DNA of 37,575 nt from Pleurobrachia bachei (GCA_000695325.1 AVPN01000039.1:104811-142385); one strand, 5' to 3'. Shown: positions 11,782 through 22,104, counted from the first letter of the stretch. Translations and numbers: made by a program. The notes: generated by a model not told the origin, from the sequence alone.

Positions 11782-11925
11782 CCATTTTTTTTCAACTGTT
11801 CACCCAAAAACTGAAATTTTATAAAATTTAAAATTTATGTGGCGCGCGCTATACGTTAACATGTGATAGCCGCGCAAAAAAATTCCGCGCACGACTTTGG
11901 GGGGTGAACAGTTGAAAAAAAATGG
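11782..11925. repeat. foldback element with 24-bp perfect arms
   Basis: CCATTTTTTTTCAACTGTTC... at 11782-11805 recurs as its exact reverse complement at 11902-11925, around a 96-base GCGC-rich centre. The layout matches a small non-autonomous foldback or MITE-like element. There is no obvious target-site duplication. Confidence 0.75.
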
Positions 11926-11972
11926 AGTATAGCACCGCGCAGCTGATTTTACGCTCAGTCCTCGCACCTTGT

Positions 11973-12115
11973 CTAAAGTGCGATTTTTAATAATGCGAAC
12001 CGCTTGCGCGCAAATCAGAGCATTTCACGCGCATCACACGTCGCGCGCTACCAATTTCTATTCAAAACTTGAAATCGCGCGTTTGCGGTTCGCATTCTTA
12101 AAAATCGGACTTTAG
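11973..12115. repeat. foldback element with 31-bp arms
   Basis: The left arm (11973-12003, CTAAAGTGCGATTTTTAATA...) and right arm (12085-12115) are reverse complements with two mismatches. The centre is again rich in CGCGC. It is the same style as the neighbouring element at 11782 and the one at 18207. Confidence 0.75.
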
Positions 12116-12360
12116 TCAAATTTTTTAACCAAGGGACAGGTTGACATGCGCTGCAGGTCCCTAGCGCGCGCGTTTTCAACTCCTCCTAGGGACCTGGGGG
12201 TTGGTACGCGCAGTAGACCCTGTTTGAGGCTGGTCAGAACACGACATAACTTTGCGGTCGACTTTTTTGCGGGCGCTATATCTCCGGCACCTGAAGTCCG
12301 TTTGACAAAATTCCAACGCCAGTCGATAGTCCTTGATGTCTTCTACCTTTCTGTTTTTAA

Positions 12361-12902
12361 TTGGAGTTAATTAGCCTTAATTGGCCAGAGTTATGGCCAG
12401 TCAAAGATTTCGCGCGTTACGTCGAAATGTCGCTTGCGCGGCTCGTTTTTTATTCTCGACCACTTGTGGTTTCTTTGGAAAGACGAGCAACACTTATGGG
12501 GCTGCTGAAAAAGTCTCGTCAGCTCAAGAATTCGGAACATTTCGCGACTGTTTACTTGTCTCCAGATTTAACACCGATTCAAATTAAGGAGCGAAAAGCC
12601 CTTATAAATACCTTGAAAAGGCTTCGCTTAGAGGACCCGGGCGGAAAGTACTACATCAAAAACAATATAATCCAAGTAGGATAGAGCTATATAAATGCCC
12701 CCTACATGGACTATTCCTCCATTTAATCATCATCTTGTTATAAAGCTAGCCGCTTTTGGAACGAGGGCTGCTGAGGATTTCAGAGGAGACGCAAGGCGAC
12801 GAATCTTATTCCTTCCAGTGGCAAAACTTGTGCTGCCCCGTAAATACGGGCAGTTGAAAAGCGGATTATAAATTTATATTTTGTATTTGTATTTGTATTT
12901 GA
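12361..12902 (+). mobile_element. truncated non-LTR retrotransposon (LINE) remnant
   Basis: The open frame at 12361-12684 (107 codons) ends with the motif series YLSPDLTP, then ERKALINTLKRL, then YYIKNN.I and stop. This is the common C-terminal pattern of LINE ORF1-like proteins (VFLSPDLTP..REERKALREELKRR...IR.G.I). The DNA after the stop has no reverse transcriptase frame. It runs on to a tail of repeated TATTTG (about 12880-12901), as at many LINE 3' ends. I infer an internally deleted insertion: the ORF1 end joined to the element 3' end. The upstream limit is uncertain. It sits between the rootletin-like and G-gamma genes. Confidence 0.55.
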
Positions 12903-13039
12903 AGTACTGGGTCTCCCTGGGAGTCTCCCACTTTGCGTAATGCGTGGCCTGCGATAAATGATTGTTGCTCATGACTTGGCTCCATTTAAATGATCATATC
13001 TGATCAGTCATCGCAAAGTAGGTCAGAAAACAGCGTTGT

Positions 13040-13160
13040 AAAGTGCGTTTCAAACGACTTGACCTGAGATTCCTGGAAATTCAGGATCTCCCTTTAGTAA
13101 ATACACTGATCTCCCCTTAATTTCAAGGAATCTCAGGTCAAGTCGTTTGAAACGCACTTT
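13040..13160. repeat. foldback element with 42-bp arms
   Basis: The left arm (13040-13081, AAAGTGCGTTTCAAACGACT...) and right arm (13119-13160) are reverse complements with one mismatch, around a 37-base centre. This would fold into a long hairpin. It differs in sequence from the CGCGC-rich elements. Confidence 0.88.
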
Positions 13161-13416
13161 AAATAGTTGGCAGACGAACATCCTCGTTTCAAAATAAACC
13201 TTTCAAAATGTGAATCCGGGCCGGATTTCATATTCACGTTTTTGACAATATATTTGATGATTTGATATTCTGACAATTCTCATCAACACAATTGCTCTCA
13301 AGATTGTGTCATTGGGGCATAACTCCCGCACAACTTTCCTGGCCTACTGTGTGTTTGTGTATCGGATACAGAGAGAGTGTGTTCATTATGTATTGTGACA
13401 TGCAGACACACTGTAG

Positions 13417-13524
13417 CAATCTCACACACGGTATAACCTAATCTCTTCCCTGTGTTATAGCCGCGTGTCACAATCTCACACACGGTATAATAACCTAATC
13501 TCTTCCCTGTGTAGCCGTGTGTCA
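13417..13524. repeat. 54-bp tandem repeat just before the G-gamma start codon
   Basis: Two 54-base units (13417-13470, 13471-13524) begin CAATCTCACACACGGTATAA. Each ends with an acceptor-like TAG followed by CCG(C/T)GTGTCA, and they differ by compensating 3-base indels. The second unit ends two bases before the ATG at 13527, so the gene may carry two alternative 3' splice sites for its leader. Confidence 0.8.
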
Positions 13525-13526
13525 CT

Positions 13527-14336
13527 ATGCATTCTAAAGAGATCGAACAGCTGAAGAGGGAGCTGGATATTGATAGGATTGCTGTTAGCAAGGCTGTAGC
13601 CGATCTAATTCAATACACTGTGGAAAATAAGGTGAGCAGAGAATAGTAATTTCTTTATTTTCTATGGTATCAGGCCTGTGCTGCAGTGGGGCTACCATAA
13701 TTACAAACTTTACATGACTAAGTTGTTATGGGCATGTTATGGGAAGCCGTGAATAATTAGTGGGGGTTAGGGGGTGTGCAAGGGAAGCCGTGAATGAATT
13801 AGTTAATGGCGGGGTCTAAGGGAGGTGCAAGGGAAGCCGTGACAGTGGTTTAAATGTGTAGAACCACCAGGTGTGTTTGTGTGTGTAATTGGTGACGAGG
13901 CGGCAGTGTGTGAGAGAGAGATAGAAAGAGAGGGAGATTCTCTCTCTCTCTCTTAGATAGAAAGAGAGAGGGGCAGTGTTATTGTAGCTAGTTTCTGCAG
14001 TGAGGTCACAGCTCACAGTAGTTAGCTTTGTATGGAGATTGGTGTACTAACAAAAGCAGCTTTTCATTAAAAATGTGAGAGACACACTGTGTCGTGTTAT
14101 GCGAGAGAATAGTATGCGCTTTATTTGTTCCCCTTTTGTTCAAATAATTTTCATTTTTCGTGCGGTGTGACAGGGTCGACCAAGTCAAGTCTGAGCCACA
14201 ACAAACTCAGAAATTTAACAGCTATATTATTCCCTAACTAGATCTATATTTTCAGGCTAAAGATCCCTTCCTAAGCGGAGTTCCTAGTGACCATCCCTCT
14301 AGGAAGAGCAATAAGAGTAAATGTGTGCTTGTTTGA
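13527..14336 (+). CDS. GNG-like: heterotrimeric G-protein gamma subunit
   Basis: Two exons, 13527-13631 (donor AAG|gtgagc) and 14256-14336 (acceptor tattttcag), join in phase 0 to give 61 aa. The N-terminal half is the gamma coiled-coil helix that pairs with G-beta: EQLKRELDIDRIAVSKA, then ADLIQY. The C-terminal half carries the family's conserved DPFLSGVPS loop and ends in the prenylation box CVLV. The length is within the family's usual 60-75 aa, and one intron splitting the two halves is typical. The product would be prenylated and held at the plasma membrane with G-beta, passing receptor signals to effectors. Vertebrate subtype cannot be assigned. It is one of the safest identifications here and was easy to miss because each exon is short. 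Confidence 0.93.
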
Positions 14337-14423
14337 GCCATCTTCATGTGACAGGTATAACACATCTCAACACCAAGTTGTCAGCAGTGTGTGTGTGTGT
14401 GGTTACACACGCTGAGTACTTTC

Positions 14424-14429
14424 ATTAAA
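14424..14429 (+). terminator. poly(A) signal ATTAAA of the G-gamma gene
   Basis: ATTAAA lies 88 bases after the stop codon, downstream of a short (GT)n run. It is the first such hexamer in the 3' region. Confidence 0.35.
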
Positions 14430-16551
14430 GAGCTCTATCCTATTATTCCTTATATGGTCATACCTCTAGTCGATTGAGTGCACTTAATTAGTAACCTACT
14501 CTGCAACCTGTCTCTTTCACTACACCGAGAGAGAGAAAATCTCATTCACTGTCAAAGATTAAGCCGTGTGCGGTACATCACGAAATGATGTGTGCGGGTG
14601 TGCCAACACATCGAATTGGTTTACATCCGACTCTTCAAAGGATATATCTTTCTCAATTTTATATTCGACCAATTTATTTCTCTCTCAATCTTTCTTTCTC
14701 CAACCGGAAACAGCACACACACACACACACTCATTGTATCCCCAACTAACACCTCCCTTTTTACAGGTTTAGTTTTTCCTCTCGGCTCCCTCCTACAACC
14801 ACCCTAATGGAACACAGTAGAGCGGTGCCTCTATCTGCCCCGGCACCCCATCTAATTAATGAGTTTTAAACCCCTCCTCCTCTCTTTATTGGTTTAATGA
14901 AACGTTTGAACACTTAAAAGTTTTTTGAAGGTGATATAACACATTTTGAAAGGTTCCTTTAACCCTCTTTTCGAGCTAGTGTCATAATAAGCAGCTGTAA
15001 GTGTAATATTTCAATTAAAAACTGTAAAAATGTTATAACTCGAGCCGAATAATCTATTTTCGTATAGCCATTATATAAATCCTAATTCCCTTTTTTCTCT
15101 TATTTTCAAAATTATTAATGTTACATAATCTGATGGAGGTTACCAAATAATTAGAAACCCCCTAAATCCCTAATTATATATAATGCATAGTACAAATATA
15201 ATAAAATGCAGTATTAGCCTCCCCCCGTATATTAACTGTGTGAGACACCCCACGTGAGATATTGTGTATGAATCATGTAGTAAATGTTTAATCGATTATA
15301 CAACCAAATTGAGAACGTAATTTTAATATTTCTGGTGCTGATTCACACGACATGTACTTGTTATGTTCAAACCTTATTTTTTTTAAAAGCGCGCGATCTG
15401 TAGGCAGAACCTGGCAAACATGTACATATAACACACACACGCCTGATGTTTATACAACATATTATTTGGAATTCTCGCACATACACACGGGCAGATCAAT
15501 GAGAGATTGATTGATTCTTCATTAATGAGATCTGAAGGTCCCTGGTTCAAAATCAATTCCCGGTCAATACAAACCGATCATTATTCGATTTTATTCCTGA
15601 GATCTGATCCCTGAACAACCAAATTTATTTCTCCCCTTTCTCTCTGATCGCTCTCATATTTTAAAACAAAAGCCGACAGCTGGTCGACTACACGCGAAAT
15701 GTAAATCTATCTCTCTGGCGCTGTGTATTGTCTTCTCTATGTGGGACAAATATGCAACATCATCTACAGACTAGCAATATTGGGATGGCGCGCAGCGAAG
15801 AAGCAATCAAATGTTAGCAGCCGGTAAAACTGAACAACACGAGCGCAGCCACCTTCCTGTGTTAGTGTATCAGGATCTGTGTTTTGTCAGGCAGAGGTGG
15901 TTCTCCTTTAAGACACTTCAGAATAACAGAATTGAAACGCGGGGGTTAAACATTCAACTTAGAAATAGAAATCATCACCAACGATATAAAAATTTGTACA
16001 TCCATCTTACTGTCCAATGACTACCATGTAATGAGTCACTACTACTAACATCTTCTTGCCTTGGGCACGTTGCGCCCCTCATGTTCGCGCGCCCGTAGGG
16101 CGATCCCCTCACAGGGGTTTGCCCGCTACGCGGGCAACTTCTTGCCCCACCCTAGTTTCCACAATCTTTTGTCAGGATTTTCATATTTCTAGGCTACAAA
16201 AAAGAGAAAAATAAAGGAAACCCCGTGTTTCTAGATAAAATTGTAGCAAAAGGAGATAGCGTAAGTTGCCAATAAATAGATGGAAAAACCCCAAAAGAGT
16301 AGAACATAAATATTTCAAATACCAAAACGCATCACGTCAACACTCTGTGTATCGCTCTTTATTTTCGTCAAGAAAACTATCTTTCGGCGTGCACGTTTTG
16401 GCCAAACATACTGCTTTCTCTGAACGTCAGTATATAACACACTCTCTATACACACGATGCACCTACTGCTGCTGTCTACGCATTAAAATTACCACATGAT
16501 TACTGCATCAAATACACATCACACACACACTAGGAGAGAGGGAGAGGGTCT
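14430..16551. other. intergenic, AT-rich, no gene seen
   Basis: Long AT-rich stretches, a (CA)n run near 14713 and short unsupported open frames. The only clear structure is the palindrome cluster at 16091-16135. It separates the 3' ends of the convergent G-gamma (plus) and ACTR1 (minus) genes. Confidence 0.5.
16091..16135. repeat. cluster of three short palindromes
   Basis: GCCCGTAGGGC (16091-16101), CCCCTCACAGGGG (16105-16117) and GCCCGCTACGCGGGC (16121-16135) stand side by side, each a small hairpin. The surrounding DNA is AT-rich, so this GC island is probably the core of a dispersed element. A related palindrome, ATTCGCTTCGCGAAT, lies near 18719. Confidence 0.7.
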
Positions 16552-19500
16552 CTAGAAAGTCTTCCGGTGAACTGCCCTCGCTCCCTCCTCCTCATACTCT
16601 CTCTTGGATATCCACATCTTCTTAAAGTTCTCCAAACCAGACAAAATGGATCCACCAATCCAGGTGGAGAATAGACGTTCCTGGGGCGCCACAATCTGGG
16701 TAGAGAAGGGAGTTAGTAAATGGGGAGGTGTGACTGTCTGCCCTCTCCGATGGTGACGCTGCACTCGTAATTTCTTACCTTCAGTTTCATATCCTTGGGA
16801 CAAAGTTTCCTCAATTCTCCTAACAATCGATCACCAAAACCTGCGTGTTTGGAAGTTGAGTGGTACTGTCACAGCTTGCAGGGGGGTTATTGGAGCCAAA
16901 GTGTTACACTAATGGCTGCCAATATGATGCTTTTTACAGAATAAGACGTGCGCGCTGCTAGTCGTGTTGCGCTCATCCCTAATTTGTCCCGCTAATACCA
17001 TGGGAATGGGAGGTAAGGGGCGGGAAACCCCCAAAACAACAAGAATTACCATTGAAAAGTGTAGATCCTCCGGAGAGAATGATATTGCTGTAGAAAGTCC
17101 TTCTCAGGTCCATATCTGACTTTTGGATAGAGTAGTACAGGACCTGGGGAACAAAGAGATTTAGTTTTACACTCAACAGTCAACACTGAAGAGCAGTTCC
17201 GGGTACCAAAACAAAGACCCGCTCTCATAATACATACCTCATGTAGGCCGTGACATTCCTCTCCATATTATTGTCCAAATTTGTTGTGGAGTCCCCGGGA
17301 TTTGGCCCGGAACGGCAGCTCAATAGTACTGCCATCAGGCAACATGTATGATCCCTTCTCATTCTCCATACTTTCCTCCTTTTGGGGGTTCTGGGCGATG
17401 TAACACGCTTTCTGAGGGGAGATAGAGAGAGGGATTATAATCATGCATACTTGAGCAACTTTCGGTGGAGACATGCAGAGTTTTGTTACACTTCTCTCTT
17501 GACAGTATTATATTTACTTCTTTTTCTCCCTCTCTATCTCTCTCAATCTCTACACACAGACATACCTCCTTAATGGTCCTGACAATTTCAAACTCTGAGG
17601 TAGTTTTAAAGTTGTGTCCCTCCCTCTGCAGGAGCTGCCTCTCCAAGGATCAATATAGGGCAGGGCGCTACAGATAGGCGACCTACCTTACAGGCATGGC
17701 AAACCCTTGGTAGATTGGTACCGAATGGGTCACTCCATCACCAGAATCCAGGACCACACCAGTGACACGGCCTGTAGCGTAGAGACTGAGGATAGCCTGC
17801 ATCGAGATATACAGGGCAGGAACGTTGAATGTATCGAAGAAAATCTGAGGGAGGGATGTGTGTTAGTATGGAAGCAGGAAGGATATATTGGTGATAATCA
17901 GAAGAACAGGGAACTGCAGCACTTGTGAGTTAGTATGGAGGGATAGTGAAATAAAGATAACAAAGATAGAAAGAAGTAGCCTGTAGCTAGGACATATGAG
18001 AGTGGTGATAATCAGAGGAACTGCACTTGTGTACTTTCCCGTGTGGTTTAGCACAGGTCAATAGCAGCAGGTGCTAGTAGAAGGGGGGGGGCATTACATA
18101 TTCATTAGAGTGAGTGGGAGTGGGAGAGTGGGTGAGAGAAGGAGAGAAAGAGAGAGAGAGAATGGGAGAGATAGAGTGAGAGAGATTTGTGTGTATAAGA
18201 TGCGTGTAAAGTCGGATTTTTTGAAGTTGTCACCCCCCTTTTGTCGCGCGGAGTTTTTATTTGCGCGTCGGAATCTTGTTTTGGCTCTCACGCCTTTGTT
18301 TCTTGGCCAATTTGGTCAAACCAAAGTTTTACGGACTCCCAAAATTATGCTCTTTCCGGTGATATCCGGTTTTTTGCCGAAAAGTGAGAGCAAGTGGGGG
18401 CTGTCACGCGCAAATACGACGCCGCGCGACAAAAGGGGGGTGACAACTTCAAAAAATCCGACTTTAGCTGTAGTTTATAGTCTGATTTTAAATAACTGTC
18501 AGACCATATCTCCAGTTCCTGATAAGATAAAGAATTGAAAGATAAATCTCATTTGTTGTCAGTGGATCAATTATCCCAATCTTAAAGTCACACCCATAAG
18601 GGTTCAGATCTCCGATCTCCATGGCTAGACCTCTCCATAGCGCCATACAGATAAATCTCATCGACATTGCATAGGGCAGCCCCAATCCCCATCATTACAT
18701 TGGATCCATTGCATCCTATATTCGCTTCGCGAATAATAGGATCCCGCCCTGTCCACTGCATAAACTCGCGTGCGCGCAATAAAAGCACACTTTTCAGCAG
18801 TGAGAGAGCGGAAGCCTGTATGTGAGATCGATCTCGGTCGCTGCGCGACCTCGATCTCACTCAGGCTTCCATGTAGCCAAATCATTACACAATTGCCATG
18901 TCTGCTGTCAGGCCAATGCTCTGACCACAGTTCTCGCGCGCTCCGCGTGCAGAACAGGGTCAGGAGCTATTGTCGGATGACGTCACGTTAGTGATCTCTG
19001 GGGATCACTGAACACGCGCAAATATGTGAACGCGCTTTTAAATCGGTGACGCCGCGCTCATATTGAACCCATTGGTGAAATTTTCACTGAAAAAAGTCAG
19101 AAAAGTTTTTGAAAAAGTTTTATAAAACGTGTTCCAAAAATGATTGACAAGAAAANNNNNNNNNNNNNNNNNNNNNNNNNNNNNNNNNNNNNNNNNNNNN
19201 NNNNNNNNNNNNNNNNNNNNNNNNNNNNNNNNNNNNNNNNNNNNNNNNNNNNNNNNNNNNNNNNNNNNNNNNNNNNNNNNNNNNNNNNNNNNNNNNNNNN
19301 NNNNNNNNNNNNNNNNNNNNNNNNNNNNNNNNNNNNNNNNNNNNNNNNNNNNNNNNNNNNNNNNNNNNNNNNNNNNNNNNNNNNNNNNNNNNNNNNNNNN
19401 NNNNNNNNNNNNNNNNNNNNNNNNNNNNNNNNNNNNNNNNNNNNNNNNNNNNNNNNNNNNNNNNNNNNNNNNNNNNNNNNNNNNNNNNNNNNNNNNNNNN

Positions 19501-21093
19501 NNNNNNNNNNNNNNNNNNNNNNNNNNNNNNNNNNNNNNNNNNNNNNNNNNNNNNNNNNNNNNNNNNNNNNNNNNNNNNNNNNNNNNNNNNNNNNGGGGGG
19601 GGGCATTACATATTCATTGCATCGAGAGAGGGTGTGGGGATAGAGAGAGAAAGATAGAGAGAGTCAGTGAGCAAGAGATTTGTGTGTATAAGATGCGTGT
19701 AAGGTGTCCCAGTATCTCTATCTCTGCAGTACATCTAACAAAGATACAAAGCTGCGTGTACCATCCTCTCTCTATACACAATCTTTCTCTCTATCTCTAT
19801 CTCTCCCCGTTTCTCTATGTCTCTCATTCTATCTTCATCTCTCTCTCTCTCGGTCTCTTAATACCAGAGGTAACCATGGTAACCACTATATGTGTAGGTG
19901 TGTAGGTGTGTTTGTGTCTCATGCACTCCAAAACTCAATTAAGGACATCACAGTGGACAGAGAGAGAATGATCATCAGCTAGTTTCAAGTCCCTCTCCCT
20001 CCCCCCTCTCTCTCTCTCTCTTTCTCCCCCTCTCTAACTCTCTTCCCATTTCTCTCCCTCTGCCAGGGACTGCAGAGCATTTTCTAATGAGTGTGTGAGA
20101 GGAGCTACCACTAATGTTTCGATTGGCAACTACAGGGATAGAATACAAATACTCTGACGAATAAGTTTTAACTCTTTGTTTTGTTCAAACGCGGGGAAGG
20201 AGGGTCGAACAAGGCAATCAACTCTTACCTCAGCCGATTTCTCTCTATTCTTTCTCGGGTTGATGGGCGCTTCTGTCAATAGTACAGGGTGTTCCTCAGG
20301 GTGGGCGCTAAGGTTTTCCCTTGTGTAAACGTACTGCCATAACTTCTCCATGTCATCCCAGTCAGTCACAATACCATGCTGTAGTGGAGGTAGTTGATGT
20401 TATGTTCTAACCCTCCCGATATCGATACAGTCTAGCCAGACAAGGTAGCTGGTGGTGGTAGCCGGTGTTAGTTGCGTTAATTGGTCCCCAATTATTGGGG
20501 GATAATAGAATAGTTTGCTACATGACATGTAGTGTGAAATTAGCCCCCAATTATTGGGGGATAATATATGTCCTGTTACCTCGAGAGGGTAGCGAATATT
20601 CAATAGTCCCCTGTGCTCCTGCGCCATTTCACCCATGAAAATATTGGAATCCACGTGGCCGCTCATCACCTTGGTATATTTGGGACGACCAACCCTGTAG
20701 TAGAGAAAGGGGTGTGAGTGGTGCAGGGGTGGGGTGTGAGAGGTACACCGTGCAGGGGTGCAGAGGTGGGGTGTGAGAGGTGCAGGGGTGGGGCGGCGGT
20801 GTGAGTGGTGCAGGGGGACATGTGTTAGGTTGGGAAGCAAGTCTCCCCACTTTTAGATCATCAACTTACAGAGTTGAAAAGTGGCATTTTGGGACAATAT
20901 CACCGGAAAATCCAGCCTTTATAACACCAGATCCCTGAAAGGACAAAAAATAAGTGAGGGAGATGTTTACAAGCTTACATTGGCAAAATGAAAAAGCTAG
21001 AAACAGAAAGAAGAACAATTTAATGTTTGGCACTAAATCACTTACATTGTCTATAACGACAGGCTGATTCGCTATAAAGTCTGAATAGTCCAT
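16552..21093 (-). CDS. ACTR1: centractin / actin-related protein 1 (dynactin Arp1)
   Basis: Nine exons: 21093-21046, 20934-20870, 20694-20580, 20378-20229, 17844-17566, 17411-17238, 17143-17050, 16840-16779, 16695-16552. They total 376 codons plus stop, the size of animal Arp1, with all phases consistent. Arp1 forms the short actin-like filament of dynactin, which links dynein to cargo. Marks: [19 protein letters not shown] (ATP-binding loop 1), [21 protein letters not shown] (loop 2), the insert [19 protein letters not shown], and the Arp1-type end [17 protein letters not shown]....[12 protein letters not shown]. As written, two exons are broken: 17642-17691 holds three stops and 17265-17315 one. 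In both, complementing the tract in place gives the conserved sequence in frame (HSIQRIDIAGRDITR; KARFRAPEVLFKP). I therefore call it a functional gene with altered sequence, not a pseudogene. Intron 4 contains the N gap. Confidence 0.92.
17265..17315 (-). other. in-place complemented tract in ACTR1 exon 17238-17411
   Basis: About 50 nt (ends uncertain by a few bases). As given, the minus strand reads an unrelated peptide and a TAA. The in-place complement reads G-KARFRAPEVLFKP-VI, matching the expected Arp1/actin SRFRAPELLF segment at the expected position. The exon length (58 codons) equals the usual Arp1 segment, so nothing is inserted or lost. Confidence 0.85.
17642..17691 (-). other. in-place complemented tract in ACTR1 exon 17566-17844
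   Basis: About 45-50 nt. As given, the minus strand after GFAMP has two TAG and one TGA in frame and seems to start with a splice donor (GTAAGG). Its in-place complement reads HSIQRIDIAGRDITR, the nearly invariant Arp1 segment after GFAMP, and continues in frame. The apparent donor is a by-product, so no intron is needed here. Confidence 0.9.
18086..18209. repeat. diverged repeat copy A in ACTR1 intron
   Basis: It begins with a G-run and CATTACATATTCATT, passes through a GA-rich stretch and ends GAGATTTGTGTGTATAAGAT plus GCGTGTAA. The same start and end recur at 19595-19706. The intervening insertion begins right after GCGTGTAA. Confidence 0.75.
18207..18466. repeat. 260-bp foldback (MITE-like) element with 45-bp perfect arms
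   Basis: The left arm (18207-18251, starts TAAAGTCGGATTTTTTGAAG) and right arm (18422-18466) are exact reverse complements over 45 bases, with weaker pairing further in. A related stretch containing TTGCGCGTCGGAA occurs at about 18261 and again at about 29662, so the family is dispersed. There is no transposase frame. Confidence 0.85.
18810..18870. repeat. imperfect hairpin
   Basis: GGAAGCCTG..TGTGAGATCGA..TCGGTCGC pairs with GCGACCTCGATCTCAC..CAGGCTTCC across a very short loop, giving arms of about 27-30 bases with a few mismatches. Confidence 0.7.
19156..19594. other. assembly gap (439 N)
   Basis: An unbroken run of N inside ACTR1 intron 4. Any open frame drawn across it is meaningless. 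Confidence 0.99.
19595..19706. repeat. diverged repeat copy B in ACTR1 intron
   Basis: The counterpart of 18086-18209: the same G-run, CATTACATATTCATT, a GA-rich middle of different length, and GAGATTTGTGTGTATAAGAT plus GCGTGTAA. It lies directly after the gap. Confidence 0.75.
20486..20566. repeat. two copies of a 22-bp palindrome-bearing repeat
   Basis: CCCCAATTATTGGGG plus GATAATA occurs at 20486-20507 and again at 20545-20566. The first 15 bases of each copy form a palindrome. It lies in ACTR1 intron 3. Confidence 0.8.
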
Positions 21094-21668
21094 AGCTAAA
21101 AAACCAAGGTAAGAAGTTAGGGTGGCTGTATGTGTGTGGAACGGAAAAGCAAATTACACACACTCGGTGTGCTGCAGGGGTGCAATCGACATTGTGTGTG
21201 GAGAGAGGGGAGAGATGGGGGGAGAGAGAGAGTGTGTGTGTGAGAGAGAGAGAGTGGGTGAGAAAGAAACAATGGCCTGGTGAGACTATATAAATTAGAC
21301 TCAATTTGTAGTTAATGTCAAATAGAGAATGGAGTAAACAAATACAGTACTTGAGAGAAAATTTACTCAAATAGAACATTTTGGGGGTACAGTTAATTAA
21401 TGGAGGGTGATTAAAAACTGGATAAAAAGATTAAAAGGAGCAACTCCTGTCACTGTGGTGTTGAAAAAGCAGTTCCATTTTGTTGTTGAGAATTTAACTC
21501 GTCCTTCGTCTCACTAGAAATACTGTAAAAACCTATAAATATATTGCTAACTTGTGTATAAACTCTAGGCAGTAGAAGATTAAAAAGGTAGCACCAGGCT
21601 GCCAGGAAATATAATAATTATCATGTCATGTCATAGTTTGTCCAAAGTTTGAACTCCAAATTGAATCC

Positions 21669-22102
21669 TTAGTGGATAAAGGTAATTCTGGTACGGGCCG
21701 CATTGACGTGCCAAATGTTAAGCCTCTCATACTCATCAATGCACTCCCCGAACTGATCCGAGTTGAACCCTTTAGCAATACACCGACCCCTTGCATCATC
21801 ATACTTCACAGTTGTGGCCCCATCCTTCTGGAGATCCCTGATAATCCCATAGATCAGATCAACAGGCCGGGTCCTCCTTGTCGTCTGTTCATCCTCAACC
21901 AGACTCGCCTTGCTCATCTCCATCAGCCTGTTAGCCTCATCTATATCGTCTCTCTCAACCACCTCAACAAACCGGAGTCTAGCCAGGGCAGTAGCTAACC
22001 GGAGAACCGCCAGGAGGTTCCTTGCAGAGGTGAAAGTAGCGTTCCTTGGGTCCTCTCTAGCGTTCTTTCGTAGTTCCACATAGGTAGCAACAATGTACTC
22101 GG
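21669..22102 (-). pseudogene. duplicated 3' fragment of MCM7
   Basis: This is the last 145 codons of MCM7 ([13 protein letters not shown] to TRITFIH and stop), identical in frame to the end of the complete gene. It is cut off at 22102, where it abuts the duplicated ACTR1 exon 1. It has no promoter or ATPase core of its own and would not make MCM7. Confidence 0.88.
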
Positions 22103-22104
22103 AC

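Larger units (their letters stand above)
11237..12360. other. intergenic region with GCGC-rich foldback elements
   Basis: No protein-coding gene is visible upstream of the rootletin-like start. The stretch alternates A/T-rich runs with CGCGC clusters and holds two inverted-repeat elements, listed separately. Confidence 0.6.
17845..20228. other. ACTR1 intron 4, repeat-rich and gapped
   Basis: A large intron between the exons ending at 20229 and 17844. It holds a repeat pair (18086-18209 and 19595-19706), a foldback element, GA/CT tracts and an N gap. I see no coding sequence in it. Confidence 0.7.

Noticed and set aside
15540-15575. tRNA-like B-box (GGTTCAAAATC) near CCCTGG
   Set aside because: No matching A box, acceptor stem or anticodon arm could be built around it.
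14566-16020. Several 60-75 codon frames between G-gamma and ACTR1
   Set aside because: Low-complexity or AT-driven translations with no splice sites of matching phase and no recognisable motif.
17238-17844. ACTR1 as a pseudogene or with an extra intron at the GTAAGG at 17691
   Set aside because: All other exons, phases and the total length (376 codons) are intact, and the in-place complement of two tracts restores conserved sequence exactly.
19097-19905. Open frames crossing the N run
   Set aside because: They consist of unknown residues over an assembly gap.
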